Positions 9,971-21,897 of a stretch of DNA of 64,000 nt are shown in pieces. Source of the stretch: Meles meles (Eukaryota > Chordata > Mammalia > Carnivora > Mustelidae); assembly GCF_922984935.1 (NCBI RefSeq), contig NC_060088.1, forward strand, positions 3,185,501 through 3,249,500, read 5' to 3'. The notes under the pieces are model-generated. The model made no database searches, was not told the DNA's origin, and worked only from the letters and a program-made list of their open reading frames with translations. A program made the translations under genes and the position numbers. Within the stretch, counting starts at the first letter, position 1, and every line of letters starts with the position of its first letter.

Positions 9971-10787
9971 TGGAGGGATGATCTGGAGACTTCCAGACTT
10001 CTGTCTTACCAGTTTTCTTGTCTATACCTACTCTGATGACATCAGTATGAGAACATTCATGAGAAAACCAAGTCCCTGTGTGGTTCCATACACCCCTCGA
10101 ATGTCCATATTCTGCAAGGCCAACATGATGCCCTTTCCAAAATCTGATTCTGATCATTGTATTCTTACTTAAAAGCCTTCATCGACCAATCCATCACATC
10201 TTCTATAGTCCAGTCACATATGTCTGAATACTCTTTATGTACATTCTAATATGTGTAATATTCAAGAGTTATACAGGAATGCAGGGAAATGATGTATAAA
10301 GACAGGTTCGTATGTTATGACACGTGTTTCCAAATTTTACTGGTGGCCCTGAAAGCTGGGGGAGCACCAACACTCAGAGTGAATTAGCCTTCAAGACCAT
10401 ATTGTTTCTCCTTCCGGTCTGTCATTCTCTTTAACATAATTTGCTGGTAACCCCACCAATGCTTCCTCTTGACATCAAGACACCAAAAAAGAAGTTGTAT
10501 GTCCTCCAATACACATATGCCCACCTTCACAAAATCTGCCTTTCTGTGGTCTTTGTCCAATTTCCACAACACAGTTCTATAGCCATATCGATGTTTTTGG
10601 CGGGTGTTTCCTGTTCCTTCAGATGAATCAACTGAAATGTTCAGAACCCTTAGTATCCAGGTGTACTTTCCATTAATATCACCTGTCTAGGTGTGTATGA
10701 ATATGTACACACTTAGGTTTTCTTTTTTCCATCCATTGTTTTTGGCTGAGTTTCCCCAATATTCTCCAGACTCTACAGAGGTTTTTT
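9971..10787. other. Unassigned, possibly further ancient L1
   Basis: Diverged sequence following the ancient L1 3'UTR. Nothing can be named with confidence, and the open frames are short and without recognisable features. Confidence 0.3.
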
Positions 10788-10903
10788 GGGGGTGCCTGAC
10801 TGGCTCAGTCAGAGGAGCATGTGACCCTTGATCTCAGGGTTGTGAGTTCGAGCCCCACATTGGGTGCAGAGATCATTAAAAAAATAAATAAGCTTAAAAA
10901 AAA
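10788..10903 (+). mobile_element. SINEC, short old type
   Basis: GGGGGTGCCTGACTGGCTCAG head with GTGAGTTCGAGCCCCACATT (B-box-like), followed directly by an A-rich tail. It lacks the CT-rich segment, as in older short SINEC forms. Confidence 0.9.
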
Positions 10904-11658
10904 GAGAATTCTTTGCCATCACATTCTTCTTAATTCTCCAAATTGCATCTGAATCCTATGCCACTGAGACGATTTCTGCTTTGTCTATTTACCATTTCAA
11001 TGGTTACCTAACCATCAATGTTAACTTATTTTTAAGACAGTTATTTCAGACTGTGTGTTTCCTACTAATGATTATTTTAACCAGTCATTTTATATACATT
11101 CACATCGACTCAAAACATGTCTTTTAGGGAAACATATAAAATACAGATGTTTACATAATAGTCTCCTATCTGTATGTCTGAAGGAAAATTACTAAAAATG
11201 GAACGTGTGGGTTCCAGAAAACATTAAAGCCATTGAGCGCTTGCTAACGCAGGTGAAAATGGACATTAATGATATAAATAAGAAGGGAAAATTATGACAT
11301 TGCATCTAGACTTGTTTCACCAGAAATTTTGTGGTTACAAAGGTGATTCCTTCAAGAGAACCCTGGCATAGTGTTCACTTGCTTTGGGGGCATGTGATTG
11401 AACATGTTTCTACTCTTTAAGGGGCATAGGAATCGCATTATTAACCCTGTTTCAATTATTAACCAGTTTCGATGTGTTCATCCTTATAAGGCTAGGTTTG
11501 AGTCATTTATGTTCTCTCCATCCTTCATTGTGGATGGGGCATTTCAAAGCCTATGAGGACAGCTGGTGTACGTTAGATACTTGGAGGTAATATTACAAAA
11601 GCAAAGAGAAGACCTAGACTCCCGGTATTTCCAACCCAAGGCCTTTTGGAAGAATTGT
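10904..11658. other. Unassigned AT-rich sequence
   Basis: No recognisable repeat, coding or RNA feature. Ends at the target duplication of the SINE at 11,668. Confidence 0.35.
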
Positions 11659-11667
11659 AGACAACCA

Positions 11668-11870
11668 CGCCTGGGTGGCCCAGTCAGCTAAGCATCCAAT
11701 TTTTGGTTTTGGCTCAGGTCATGATCACAGGGTCATGAGTTCGAGCTCCATGTGGGTCTCTGTGCTCAGTGCAGAATCTGTTGTCCTTCCCCCTGCCTGT
11801 CTGACCCTACCCTTCATTTCCTAGCTCTCCAAAATAAATAAGTAAAACTTCTAAAAAAAAATAAAAATAA
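11668..11870 (+). mobile_element. SINEC, older type
   Basis: CGCCTGGGTGGCCCAGTCAG head, GAGTTCGAGCTCCATGTGG, CT-rich segment and an A-rich tail. Nine-base target duplication AGACAACCA at 11659-11667 and 11871-11879. Confidence 0.92.
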
Positions 11871-12239
11871 AGACAACCATTCCTACAAATGTCTCAACTC
11901 GTGAAGGGTCAAGGTGCTCACACTCTCATCTTGACGTCCCATAAAAGGGTTAGAGTCCATTTCAAGTACACATACGTGTACATACTTACGCTTTATCTTC
12001 TAGCAATTTTTCAGACAAGCTATTAGGCAAGAAAATAGATATACACATAATCATATAATCAAAGAAGCTTAACAATGTTGAATGAAATAAATCAGTCCCA
12101 AAACAGACCTATAGATGACTCATCTTTGGGAACTATGACAAGGAGCTTCAGGTTTTTATAAATAAAAATGCAGCAGGGAAAGGTAAGTCTGAGTGATAAG
12201 TAGGGAAGTTTCAGGAGGGATTAGGGTGTTGTGGAAAAG

Positions 12240-13400
12240 AAAATATTCAGGGGTGAAAAAAATATGTGAAGTCAATTTCCTGACTAGAAATCACAGCAGA
12301 CTATATACAACAGAAGGATCAATGAACTTAAAAAGTCATTCAAATTGAAGCGTAAAGAAAAAATAGTAAAACTGAAAAGAGCTAGATATAGAAATCTATA
12401 TCCAAATTACTTTCATAAATAAGGTGAAATAAAGGCATCTTCTGATAAATGAGGCTTTTGTCTGCAGACCCAGCTGGAAGAAGTTGAGTAGCTAGAGGTC
12501 AATTACAGAAAATGAAGTGTCGACCTGCAGAACGGAATGAGAATCCACAGAAATGTCGGTATGTGGGTAAAAAACACACTGTTTAAATAAACACAGCCTT
12601 GCTTTAAAACCACGACCGAGCAACACAAAGTATATTGTAGGGTCTATGACATTACATTTGCACAACTGTATTTCACAAGCACACCAAGAATGGCTTGAGG
12701 GAAGTAAATAGAATTGGACTCTTATAGGCTTTTCGTCTTGCATGAGAAATCACGCAGTATTTTTTCTTTCAAGGTTAAACATCTAAGATGGTTTCAAGGT
12801 TAACCATCTAACCACTGGACTGACTACTGAAAAATTTAGAAGTAACTGAAAATAATAAATGGTGAAAATGGAGTAGCGAAATTATGGCCAAACTCAGAAG
12901 CATGTGGAAAAGAAATAACAGAGGGACAAAGCAGAGATGGGACAAACAGACACTGCATGTCAAGCTGGTCCCCTGAAATGCAACCATAGCAGGCATCGCA
13001 TTTTGTGAAACAGAATAAATAGTCCAATTAAAAGACAGATTGTCAGAATGATAAAGCAGCAAGACCTTCCTCTATGCTCTTTATTTTTAAAAGGCATTTA
13101 AACAGAGTCCACAGTCTCTCATGGTTGTCTGAGAAACAAACTGAGGGTTTGGGAGGGGAGAGAGTTGGGAGGTTGGGTGAGCCTGGTGATGGGTATTCAG
13201 GAGGGCACGGATTGCATGGAGCCCTGAGCGTAGTGCATAAACAATGAATTTTAGAACACTGAAAAAGATTAAATAAAAAAAAAAGACATTTAAACAACAG
13301 ACACCCACATATATAGACACAAATAACAAGACGCAGATTGAAAAATATTAAGGTGGGAAAAAATGACATACCAACACAATACCAGGAATCGGAAGGACTC
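12240..13400 (+). mobile_element. Ancient L1M body fragment, interrupted by a small L1
   Basis: Segments such as GGCATCTTCTGATAAATGAG, GGTATGTGGGTAAAAAACAC and GACAGATTGTCAGAATGATA recall internal parts of ancient L1M elements in plus orientation. The sequence runs to about 13,400, broken only by the twin-primed L1 at 13,105-13,282. No readable ORF remains. Confidence 0.55.
13105..13282 (+). mobile_element. 178-bp L1 3' end with a 25-base inverted 5' segment
   Basis: A very short L1 tail lies between near-identical 14-base duplications (AAGGCATTTAAACA at 13091-13104; AAGACATTTAAACA at 13283-13296). Bases 13105-13129 are the reverse complement of L1 (complement of GACAACCATGAGAGACTGTG) and 13130 onward reads forward (GAGAAACAAACTGAGGG). 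The two parts meet without loss in L1 coordinates, so this is a minimal twin-priming event. It ends in poly(A). Confidence 0.88.
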
Positions 13401-16380
13401 TTGGAATCGTGTCATGAGTGGATATAAAGATGAAGACTCTTGTCAGAGACGAAGACTGGTCTTATTGGAGAAAAAAGAGTGAAATGAAGGATCAGGAAGG
13501 CATCATGAGTTTTATACATATATGGTCCTATTTACAGAGCTTCAATGCCCATGGAGCATGCCTGGTTGCATTCAGGGGAGGGAGGGAAGGGGAAAGAGAG
13601 AGGGATTCAAATCCATGTTGGGGATTTTAAGACCGCATTGCCAGGAATTGATTAAACAATGCACTTTCCCAGGTGAGAGTACGTCGGCTGTTTGTGACAG
13701 GTGTGTGCATGCTCTGTGCTCAGCGGAGTTTATCATTGATACTCCATAAAATTTCCAAGATCTTTTCAAGATTCGACTACCACCTGGAATCATGCACTGG
13801 GATAATGTTTTCTGTACATGTGTGGAAGACTTTTTCCTATAGCATCGTCTGGGTAAACTGCATCGTTTGAATTGGCGAGATTCTTTTAACAATTCCTTGT
13901 ATGACTGAAACAAAAGGAGCTACACATTATAGGTGACTTTGGAGCAATTTAAACCAGTTTCCTTTGAATGTGTTGTTTGCTTGTTCTGGAACATGTCACT
14001 GAATTTCTTATATTTCTCTCTCCCCCTCATCATTTCTTAACCATCACTCCGGCATTTTTCCTTTTTCCATGTATATATAGAAAACATCTAAGTTTTCTCT
14101 AAAAATTACACTTGAGATTTACTAGGTCCTACATTATCTTTTTTTTTTCTTTTCTGCTTTTGTCTTTGATGTCTTCAGGGTTGATCAACAATACCAATTT
14201 CAAGTTTCATGATCAATACACAAATTGCAGTGCTTTGATTTAAAGTGGATGAAGCAGAGAGGGAGTAGGAAAGGTTTTTAAGGGCTGGAATTTCTCTGGA
14301 GGCAGAGTAACAGGGCCAAGAGTCAGGATTGCCACATCGTTTTGTCTCCTTGTCTTCTGGGCCGTGACTGTTCTCTCTCTGTTATGAGTGTGTTGCTGTG
14401 AACAGTGGAGAGGCGCATAAATACAACAACTAACACCACCGGGTTCCTGCAGAGGAACTTTCTAACTCTGGAAGGAGGTCTTCTAGAGATAGGCATGGAA
14501 AGGCAGAAGGGGCATCAAGCCAATTGAGTGTCCTGGGACATGCTGGTCGAAGCATATACTTCTTGATATATGGAGAGGATAATTATTATTCTCCAAGCTT
14601 ACAAATGGAAGCAATGAGATCAAGGGTGCCCACCCACACTTGCTGTAACATCAGATTCGCCTACAGCAAGCTGTCATGTCATGGGGCTCATTTCATCCTA
14701 AATCTCATATTTCCTGCCCAAACTGTCCATCTTAGAGAGGAAATGGCTTGGCTACTGAGACTATGGTGTAAGTACACTTGGAACCCTAACTGGTCTGCAA
14801 GACAAGCCAAGACCACCAGCCACCTGGAAACTCCCACTGGACCAGGTGGTGCCTGCAACCCCAGCAAGTGACAGCCAACCGTCCTCCCAACACATGAGAA
14901 AATGGGACAAACAACAATCTCGTGACTCCTTGATTTCCCAGACACTAGATATGGTCGCAGATCCAGCTAACATCCCAAAATTTACTCTAAGAAACATGAA
15001 CCACAAGTTCTTAATGATCTCCTCAAAACAGGTTATGACAGAAATCCCAGAAGGCAAACAGCCCTACAATTCAGACATGTAAGTGTATCCCGTGAATATT
15101 CCTCTCATAAACAGAAAACAACGGACATCTCAGTAAGGAAACTCTGCTCTTAAAACATAACCAATATGGAAACCAGAGAAAATTACAGGAGATCACCAAC
15201 TGTTCAGAACATGATGAACCCCAGAAATGAGCCCCAGACTTGGGCACAATGAGACCTCCGTAGCCCCACAACGAAGAGGGTGGACAAGAGCAGCCAGTAA
15301 GAAACCTGGGTACACCCCGGGTAGAACCATTGTGTCCAATGTAAAGAGTGCTGGAAGGTACCAGAGATGCCATGATCTAGATACAGGTGACATTTCAGAC
15401 GACAGAAAATGCCAACTTTGAGAGAGAGAGAGAGAGAGACAGACAGACAAGTGTTTCCAAGATCTAAGTCTAAGTTGGGTTTCGGGAAGCGTCTTTTCCA
15501 ACCATTTCACAGAATGCAGCAGTTAGAAAAACCTTCATTAGAACAAAAACATGCATGCCTTACCAACAGTCAGGAAGCTGCCTAAAGAAGCAGGCTCAGA
15601 TGCTGATCCCAAAGGAAAGCTATCGTCTTCTCCACCAGCTTGATGATGGAGTCCTTGCCTTCCTTCCAGTTCTTATGTGGTGTCATCAGTTGGATAGAAG
15701 CCCAGTCAGAAGTGGGATTGGGATCGAGGGGACTATAGGACAGACTTTCTTATTTCAACTCTCTTCATCTCTCTTAACCTAACCTGTTGAGCTCTACTGC
15801 CCAGGGAGGATGAGGAAGAGAAGCTCAATGGTTGCAGTCAGGGCAAAGATAAGGGAGAAAAGAAGGTTTTCCAGGTATTCTAATGCAAATCACATGTTTC
15901 TGATGCCATAAAGGATGTAGTGTAAGAGACGCCTCAAAGAGAAGAGGAGTCAAGGTCTGCAAGGGGTAGAGACTAGGTAGTAAGTTGAAGAAAGACACTG
16001 CAGTTGAAGAAGAAAGAGGCCACCATGGAGTGTCTGACTTCCATCCCATACCCCCTCCACCTGCGGGATATTGGAGGCTCTGGGCTTCTCCCTTCCTTGT
16101 GACCAAAGTAATGAGTGCCCATAGCTGTTTCTGGGCATCATCAGGGCAGGAAACCACCAAGTACTTATTGTATAATGTACGGCACGATCTACTCCAAGGA
16201 GGGGTGAGCACACATAATCACCCAACTGAACCATCGCATCACCCTCACCTCCCAGCCCACCCTACTGGAAAGCCAACAACATGTCAGTCATTATTCTCTT
16301 GCCCTGAAGGATGACCTTCATAGGAACACACAGGAAAGCACAGGCAGAGGATGAAATAAGCAGCCCCTTGAGGATGAGGG
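13401..16380. other. 3-kb stretch without assignable genes
   Basis: Only short low-complexity spots stand out: G/A-rich 13,569-13,611 and (GA)n/(GACA)n at 15,421-15,449. Open frames of up to 128 codons occur on both strands (for example minus strand 15,825-16,211), overlap one another and show no domain or signal that I recognise. The composition at 14,740-15,420 hints at an old retroelement, but no family could be named. Confidence 0.35.
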
Positions 16381-16383
16381 ATC

Positions 16384-16540
16384 CATGCTTCTCAAACAGT
16401 AAATATATGATCACCTGAGGACCTTGATGAAATGTAGATCCAAATTCAGCCCACCTGGGATGGACCCTCAAATCCTGTAGCTTTGCCAAGTCCCATAGGA
16501 TGCTGAGGTTCTTGGCACCACACTTCTCGAAAAGCACGGA
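16384..16540 (+). mobile_element. MER5A-like hAT relic, copy 1
   Basis: ATGCTTCTCAAACAG ... GATCACCTGAGGACCTTGAT ... GATGCTGAGGTTCTTGGCAC ... CTTCTCGAAAAGCAC follows the order of MER5A (Charlie-derived MITE). Weak but consistent along the length. Confidence 0.55.
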
Positions 16541-16547
16541 GTTGAAT

Positions 16548-16724
16548 CAGTGGTTCTAAAATCTGTCTTGTATCACAGGTGCCTAGAAGGCATCTTCAAG
16601 CTCTGCCCTCCTCCCCACGTTTTCGAATCATTGGTTTGGGAAAGGCCCAAGAGTGTGCATCTCCAACAAGTTCCCCCGTTTGGGTGATGTTGCTGTTTCT
16701 CAGCCCAAATGTGGAGAAACGCTT
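16548..16724 (+). mobile_element. MER5A-like hAT relic, copy 2
   Basis: CAGTGGTTCTAAAATCTGTC, AGTGTGCATCTCCAACAAGT and TGGGTGATGTTGCTGTTTCT match the MER5A layout. It follows directly after copy 1 in the same orientation. Both are nonautonomous and inactive. Confidence 0.65.
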
Positions 16725-18207
16725 GAAGGACCTGAACAGGGATTTTCAATCTTGGCGACTTAATAGAGTAACCTATAAAAATACCATGGAGAAAGGCTCA
16801 CCCACTGTATTTCCTGAAGTAACTGAGTTTGTAGACTGTAAACATTTCAGGGGATGCGCTTGGGCACTCAACACCGTGAGTCACTCTTTTGGACTTTTTC
16901 TTGGTTTAAGAGTCGTGAAAGTCCATCTGTATCAGACCAGCAGTGTAGGAAACTAGAGCCAGGATCAACTTGTATGGACAGGAGGCCCCTGAGGCATCGC
17001 CCAGCATGGCAACTCCCGGTCCCCGTTTCTTCTGTGTCTGGTCCACCAGTCAGCTCAGGGACAGGTTCTATCCTTTCATTGCAAATGCCTCCAGTCAAGT
17101 GGCAATCTGTCTCCCCCATGCTCCCGTGCAATTTTGCATCTAAATGTATTTTTTAACCCATTTGGAGATTTGAATCAGAAAGAAAATATATTTCCAGTTT
17201 CCCCAGAGTCAGTACTTTCTCTGTTGTGCCTATAAATTTGTTGACTAAAAAATTAATTGCTGGTAAAGTTAACTGTTTTTTGTTTGTTTGTTTGTTTGTT
17301 TTTTAACAATTTGAACTTTTTCCTTATAAACATGATGGTCTTCATCCTATACAGTCCCCCAATTTACAAGCAAGGTCTAGGTAGATTTTCCTGCTTGACA
17401 ATTCTGTGAATGTGGACAGTTTTTACAATGCACTGAATTTCAACTGTTTCTTTCTTTTTTTCCTCCTCCTTTCTGGTCTCAGACTAGCCAGGCTGCCTCA
17501 GCATCAGAGAGTTCATCCTTGATTGTAGGCACCTGTCATTCTCCTTAACAGAATGAAGTGATGACTTTAAGCGCTGTGGAAAGCCAAGGAACATTCCTGT
17601 GTGGGGCAGAGTAGCAGAGAAAGAATGATTAGTCCCTAATAAAACAATGTGAGCAGAACTAAGCATTCCATCTTAATGCAGATTTGGAAGCCAGCCAAAA
17701 TCCCATTTGCCATTATTCAGCCTTCGTAGGTTCATCAATAATACTCAGAGGTAGAGCATCAAAATGGCTTCCAATTGGTCTCTGCGTCTAACAAGTGGAG
17801 GTTTCCCAGATTTCTTCATTACTGTTAATCATGTTCAACTTGTCTCTGCTTGCTCATTTCCATAAGTGAGGGCTGTCTTGATTGTTTGATGCCAGTGAAT
17901 CTCCTGGGTTGGCACTTTCCCCAAATCAGTAAAGTCCCGTTTGATTCTCAATGGCAAGGACATAATGACTCAGCTCCAAGTTGTTGTTTCATTCAAAGCA
18001 TGGCCAGGCTCCTTGCCAAGGAGCCTTGATTTTTTCCTTCCTGGGCACTGAGCAATGATTGTGTACACGGTCCTCATTGTTGCTGGCAGGAGATGGGAGA
18101 CCACAGAACGGCTGCAGTATCTCCAAGACAGGACTGAGGAGCCTTTAGCATTCTCTCTCTCACTCTCTCTCCTAATATAAGCCAAGAGCTTCTTGGTTCA
18201 TCTGCCC
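16725..18207. other. Unassigned sequence with a (GTTT)n run
   Basis: A TTTG microsatellite lies at 17,277-17,303. Otherwise nothing is recognisable; the open frame at 16,579-16,956 crosses the MER5A-like relic and is not a gene. Confidence 0.35.
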
Positions 18208-18362
18208 CAGTGGTTCTCAAAGTTCTCAAAGTTGAGCATACGTCTGCATCACTGGTAGCATTCACGAAATTAGAGAGGGCTGGATTGGACCTCCAGGTTC
18301 TGGAATGTGGCATGAAGCTCTGAATTTTTAACCAAGCTCTCTGGACTGTACTTGGAGAATCA
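18208..18362 (+). mobile_element. MER5A-like hAT relic, copy 3
   Basis: CAGTGGTTCTCAAAGTTCTC, GTCTGCATCACTGGTAGCAT and a terminal GGACTGTACTTGGAGAATCA recall MER5A. It has an internal 10-base doubling (TTCTCAAAG twice) near the start. Confidence 0.5.
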
Positions 18363-18478
18363 ATGATCTGTTTCCCTGTTTTCAGCCAGTGACTGTCACC
18401 TTTGCTCCTCTACTACATGCTACTACATGCTACTGCTACATGGTCTGTTCTGCCTAATTTGGCCACGTTGGGATTTTC

Positions 18479-18523
18479 TTGTCTTGTCTTGTCTTGTCTT
18501 GTCTTGTCTTGTCTTGTCTTGTC
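18479..18523. repeat. (CTTGT)9 pentanucleotide microsatellite
   Basis: Nine uninterrupted units of CTTGT/TTGTC. The purity suggests recent expansion and likely polymorphism. Confidence 0.95.
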
Positions 18524-19798
18524 AATGCTTTGCAAAGCTTTGGAAACATTCAAATATCAGCATGCGTCTGCTCCATGGTATTGAACATCTTTTGAGTGAC
18601 GCTGTACAGTCTAAGTCTATGACCATGTATTTGGTAAATGGGCCTGCATCTTCAGGGTTTCTGAATTTAACTTCATTTCCAGTAGCAATTTCCACATCAA
18701 AAAATTCACAATTCTTGCTTTTATGCCAGTAGAACTCAATCTGGTACATCTTCCTTTGCTAAGACAAAAGTAAGGATATTGTCCTACTGATGGGGCATTA
18801 ATTAGGTAAATTCCTAAAACAGAAGTACACAAAATAAAGGTCTACAAGCCAAAAAGTAACTTATGAAATAGCTGATTTTCATATTCCATGCATGCTGTGA
18901 ATCAAAGGCAAGCAAAAATGACAGTAAATCATTTCACAAAATGTGCATGTCCATGAACGGTTGTCTGTATTCCTACCAGAATCATATCATGAAGGACATC
19001 TGTGCTCAAAACTGTACCACTAACTGATGATAGAATTTTTTCCCCTGACTTATCTTAATGGCACATGAGCCCAATACCAATCAATTATTTCTGGCACTTT
19101 GAAAATGAAGCTTACTTCCTAGCATCAGGGTCAGTTCCATCGTAACCTCCACCTGTGTTTATGGTGTTGTTGGGATCACAAGAGTGCCCTCAGCAAAAGT
19201 TGGGTCATTAAGGACTGTTCTGAGTTCGGCTTCCTGGAAGAGGAATTTGTGATCATACAGTTTTGTGTCTGCATACGGTTAAATCCAGGAGCTCTCCTAA
19301 ATGGCAGAACATTTCTACTCAGGGTGAGATAGAACATAAAAATGTCATTCACTTGTGATCATAAATGGCTAAACAAGAAAATGGGCCAGTATCACTACCT
19401 GGTGCTGAGTATTCCATGAGAACTCTCCCTGGGCAGGGACCACTAGTACAAACGGGTCATCACTGAAATCTGTGTGGGGAGGAGAATCAATCCTTACCTC
19501 TCAGCTCCTGTCCGACTCATGGATAACGTATAATGGGCAACCACAGAATTATCTATAGTGCCTTACTTTTCTAGAAACATGCCCTCCATTGATTTGCCCA
19601 TAAGCTCATGGTCAATACAATTTCAACTTTCATGCTCGCCATGGGTGAGCCACAGTCCAATAGCTAAGTGTCACCAAGTGTCTTTTTACTAGTGTCAAAG
19701 CAAAATCATTCTTCTTTGGTTGTTTAAGCTAGAGTCATATGTTGTAAGATACGTGGCCAGAATAAATTTCCCACATAAGCTGAATGGAGTCATGAGTT
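18524..19798. other. Unassigned, mostly unique
   Basis: Nothing identifiable on either strand apart from short open frames. No SINE or young L1 is present. Confidence 0.35.
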
Positions 19799-19895
19799 TG
19801 AGAGAGGGAGGAGAAAGAGAAAGAGAAGAGGTGGAGGAGGAGGAGGAGAAGAGGAAGCAGTGAAGAGGAGGTAGAGAAGAAGGAGTTGGGGAAGG
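19799..19895. repeat. Polypurine tract
   Basis: GA-rich run (GAGGAGGAGGAGG and AAGAGAAGAGG) on the plus strand. It creates a false leucine/serine-rich open frame on the minus strand. Confidence 0.9.
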
Positions 19896-19900
19896 ACACT

Positions 19901-20006
19901 GATGAGCAAAAGACACATGTCTTTAGGGTCAATATTAATTTATATATGGGTCTTTCTAGGTAGGCATATAAACATTTATGTGTGAGCTCCCCGATCCATG
20001 GGACCA
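19901..20006. repeat. 106-bp dispersed duplicate, copy A
   Basis: Aligns without gaps to 24,505-24,610 in the same orientation with 7 mismatches (about 93% identity), while flanks are unrelated. It lies exactly between two polypurine tracts. The repeat family is not recognised. Confidence 0.85.
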
Positions 20007-20007
20007 T

Positions 20008-20111
20008 GAGGAAAGTAGGAGAAAGAGAGAAGAAGGAAAAGGGGAAGGAGGAGGAGGAGGGGGAGGAGGAAGAAAAAGCCAGAGAAGGGGGAGGAGGTGA
20101 GGAGGTGGAGA
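20008..20111. repeat. Polypurine tract
   Basis: GA/GGA-rich run, about 100 bases, on the same strand as the tract at 19,799. Confidence 0.9.
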
Positions 20112-20429
20112 TATACAGAAGAAGAGATAAGTGAATAAAATAAGCATAGAAGAACAGCCACATGGGAGAGATGTAGCAACCATACACCATGGTACTTGGT
20201 CTCATGGTTCCCAACTTAGAACCCCACATTCCTCTTATTTCCAGTTTCTATCAGATATCCCTTTTTAATAACAATGAATTTCAATATTTGTTGCATAGGT
20301 TTTGACCGATAGAGGAAGAATATATTCTAATACTGTGAATGCTGGTCTGCAGAGCCCATGGTTATGATGGACAGATAAATTCATCATTTTCCCCCCTCAC
20401 CCTCAGAAACAAAGTTCTCCCCTGGGATG

Positions 20430-20880
20430 TATGTAAAGCCTGGGTGGTGGTGAGGTTTTGTGATCAGTGTGGAGGACCAGAGATATTGCCTTGTGCTCAC
20501 CAAATACTTTCCTTCACAAAAGACATTCCCCAGCCTCCCTGGGAGGTTAATTTAGGATCATGTGATTGTTCTGGCCCAAGGAACTCAGGTGGATGGGAGT
20601 GTGTCCCATTAGACCTGGTGGACCCTATACCTTTGTCCATCTCAAAGTCCTTGGAGGTCACATGCTGTAGAAGAGAGAAGATGGGGGACTCTTGCATTTT
20701 TGCTTAGAAGTAAGCCATCTTACCAAAAAAAGCAAATGGGAATTTGCTTGAGCAAAGGAGGGGAATTTGCTTGAGCAAAGGAGATCAGATTGTGTGAGGC
20801 AAGAGATTGTTGGTGCTGTTTGTTACAGCAGCTAGCCTTATAAGTAGTGACTGATACAAATGGTGAAATGGATAGAGGTT
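20430..20880 (+). mobile_element. Ancient LTR-like repeat (MLT-type, unnamed)
   Basis: CCTTGTGCTCACCAAATAC, CCCCAGCCTCCCTGGGAGGT, ATCATGTGATTGTTCTGGCC and TTGTTACAGCAGCTAGCCTT occur in the order of a common ancient mammalian repeat that ends in a TTTGTTACAGCAG-type segment. Family not assigned. A 23-base tandem doubling sits inside at 20,738-20,783. Confidence 0.45.
20738..20783. repeat. Perfect 23-bp tandem duplication
   Basis: GGGAATTTGCTTGAGCAAAG+GAG occurs twice with no gap (20,738-20,760 and 20,761-20,783). Replication-slippage type duplication. Confidence 0.95.
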
Positions 20881-21581
20881 TTATGTTTAAAGACGTTACA
20901 GACCTAGGATAAATGGAACTGAATATGTAGGGTACAACAAGACAGCAGGTCTGGTCCACTTTTGGGAAGGACCTTTAGCAACTCCGCAAGCCAGGAGTTC
21001 CAGAATTCCTTCATCTTCAGGCCATCTCCCATGTTGTGCTTATTCTATCAGTGGAAATTAGGTCAGCATTGGTGCTCTTATCTCCACTGTTGTATCCGAT
21101 GAGAGATGCTAGGTTAAAAAAAAAATGAAAGACCCAATTTGAACTTTGGTTCTCGGAGCTGACAGGGAACCTCTCGGTATATGTTTGCTTTCTCCTAAAG
21201 TGTTGACTTGAAGCTCCAACAAGGACCACCTAAAAGAAATTCACTCTTCTCTGTGCTGCTGTTTTTATAGCCAAGATCCCTTTACTAAGCTGTAGAACCT
21301 GCAATTATGCTAGAGCAGCACGACTGGTTGTAATGAGAATTTTATTACCCAGCGCCTCCCTCGGCAGTGAGGCAAGTAACATCTTATTGACTTACTTGGA
21401 TGTATGTTAAAATGCGTGTTGAGCTGTGATTTCATTAGACAAGCTGATGTGGATTAAGATATGTGTGAAGGCAACACAAGATACTAGATTGCAATCTACT
21501 ATACAAATACACTGAAATCTCATGTCTCCATGACCACCTCTATGCATTAAAACCTCTACCTCCCATCTCCATGGACGTAGG
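20881..21581. other. Unassigned sequence
   Basis: No repeat or gene recognised. Confidence 0.35.
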
Positions 21582-21897
21582 CAGGCTTTTTCCACATGAA
21601 CGTACTTTAGAGTCTTTCTAATCTCTTGTAATGAGGTTGGCCAAGTTGCAATCAATGGACACTCAAGAAGAAAGCAAGATTATTAATATCTGTGGACTTA
21701 GAAGGTTTTGGCATTTAGCATATGTCCCAATGGTCATGAATGAATATTATTATTTTTTTAACCTTTCAGGGACTCCTAAGCTTCTCAAGTGGAAATAAAT
21801 TGCTACAGGCTTTTTTTCCATACGAGCATACTTTGGAGTCTTTCTAATCTCTCATAATGAGGTTGGGCCAAGTTGCAATCAATGGATGCCCGAGGAG
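21582..21897. repeat. Direct duplication, two about 90-bp copies 224 bp apart
   Basis: 21,582-21,670 and 21,806-21,897 share CAGGCTTTTTCCA..., GAGTCTTTCTAATCTCT, AATGAGGTTGG and CCAAGTTGCAATCAATGGA. They differ by substitutions and small indels, roughly 85-88% identical by eye. The spacer is not duplicated. Confidence 0.9.

Noticed and set aside
13401..16380. Multi-exon gene suggested by overlapping open frames and GT-AG-like sites
   Set aside because: Frames lie on both strands, overlap and contain no recognisable protein; splice-like sites are no more common than expected.
19735..20229. 164-codon Ser/Pro/Leu-rich minus-strand frame
   Set aside because: Produced by polypurine tracts read on the opposite strand plus the 106-bp duplicate.
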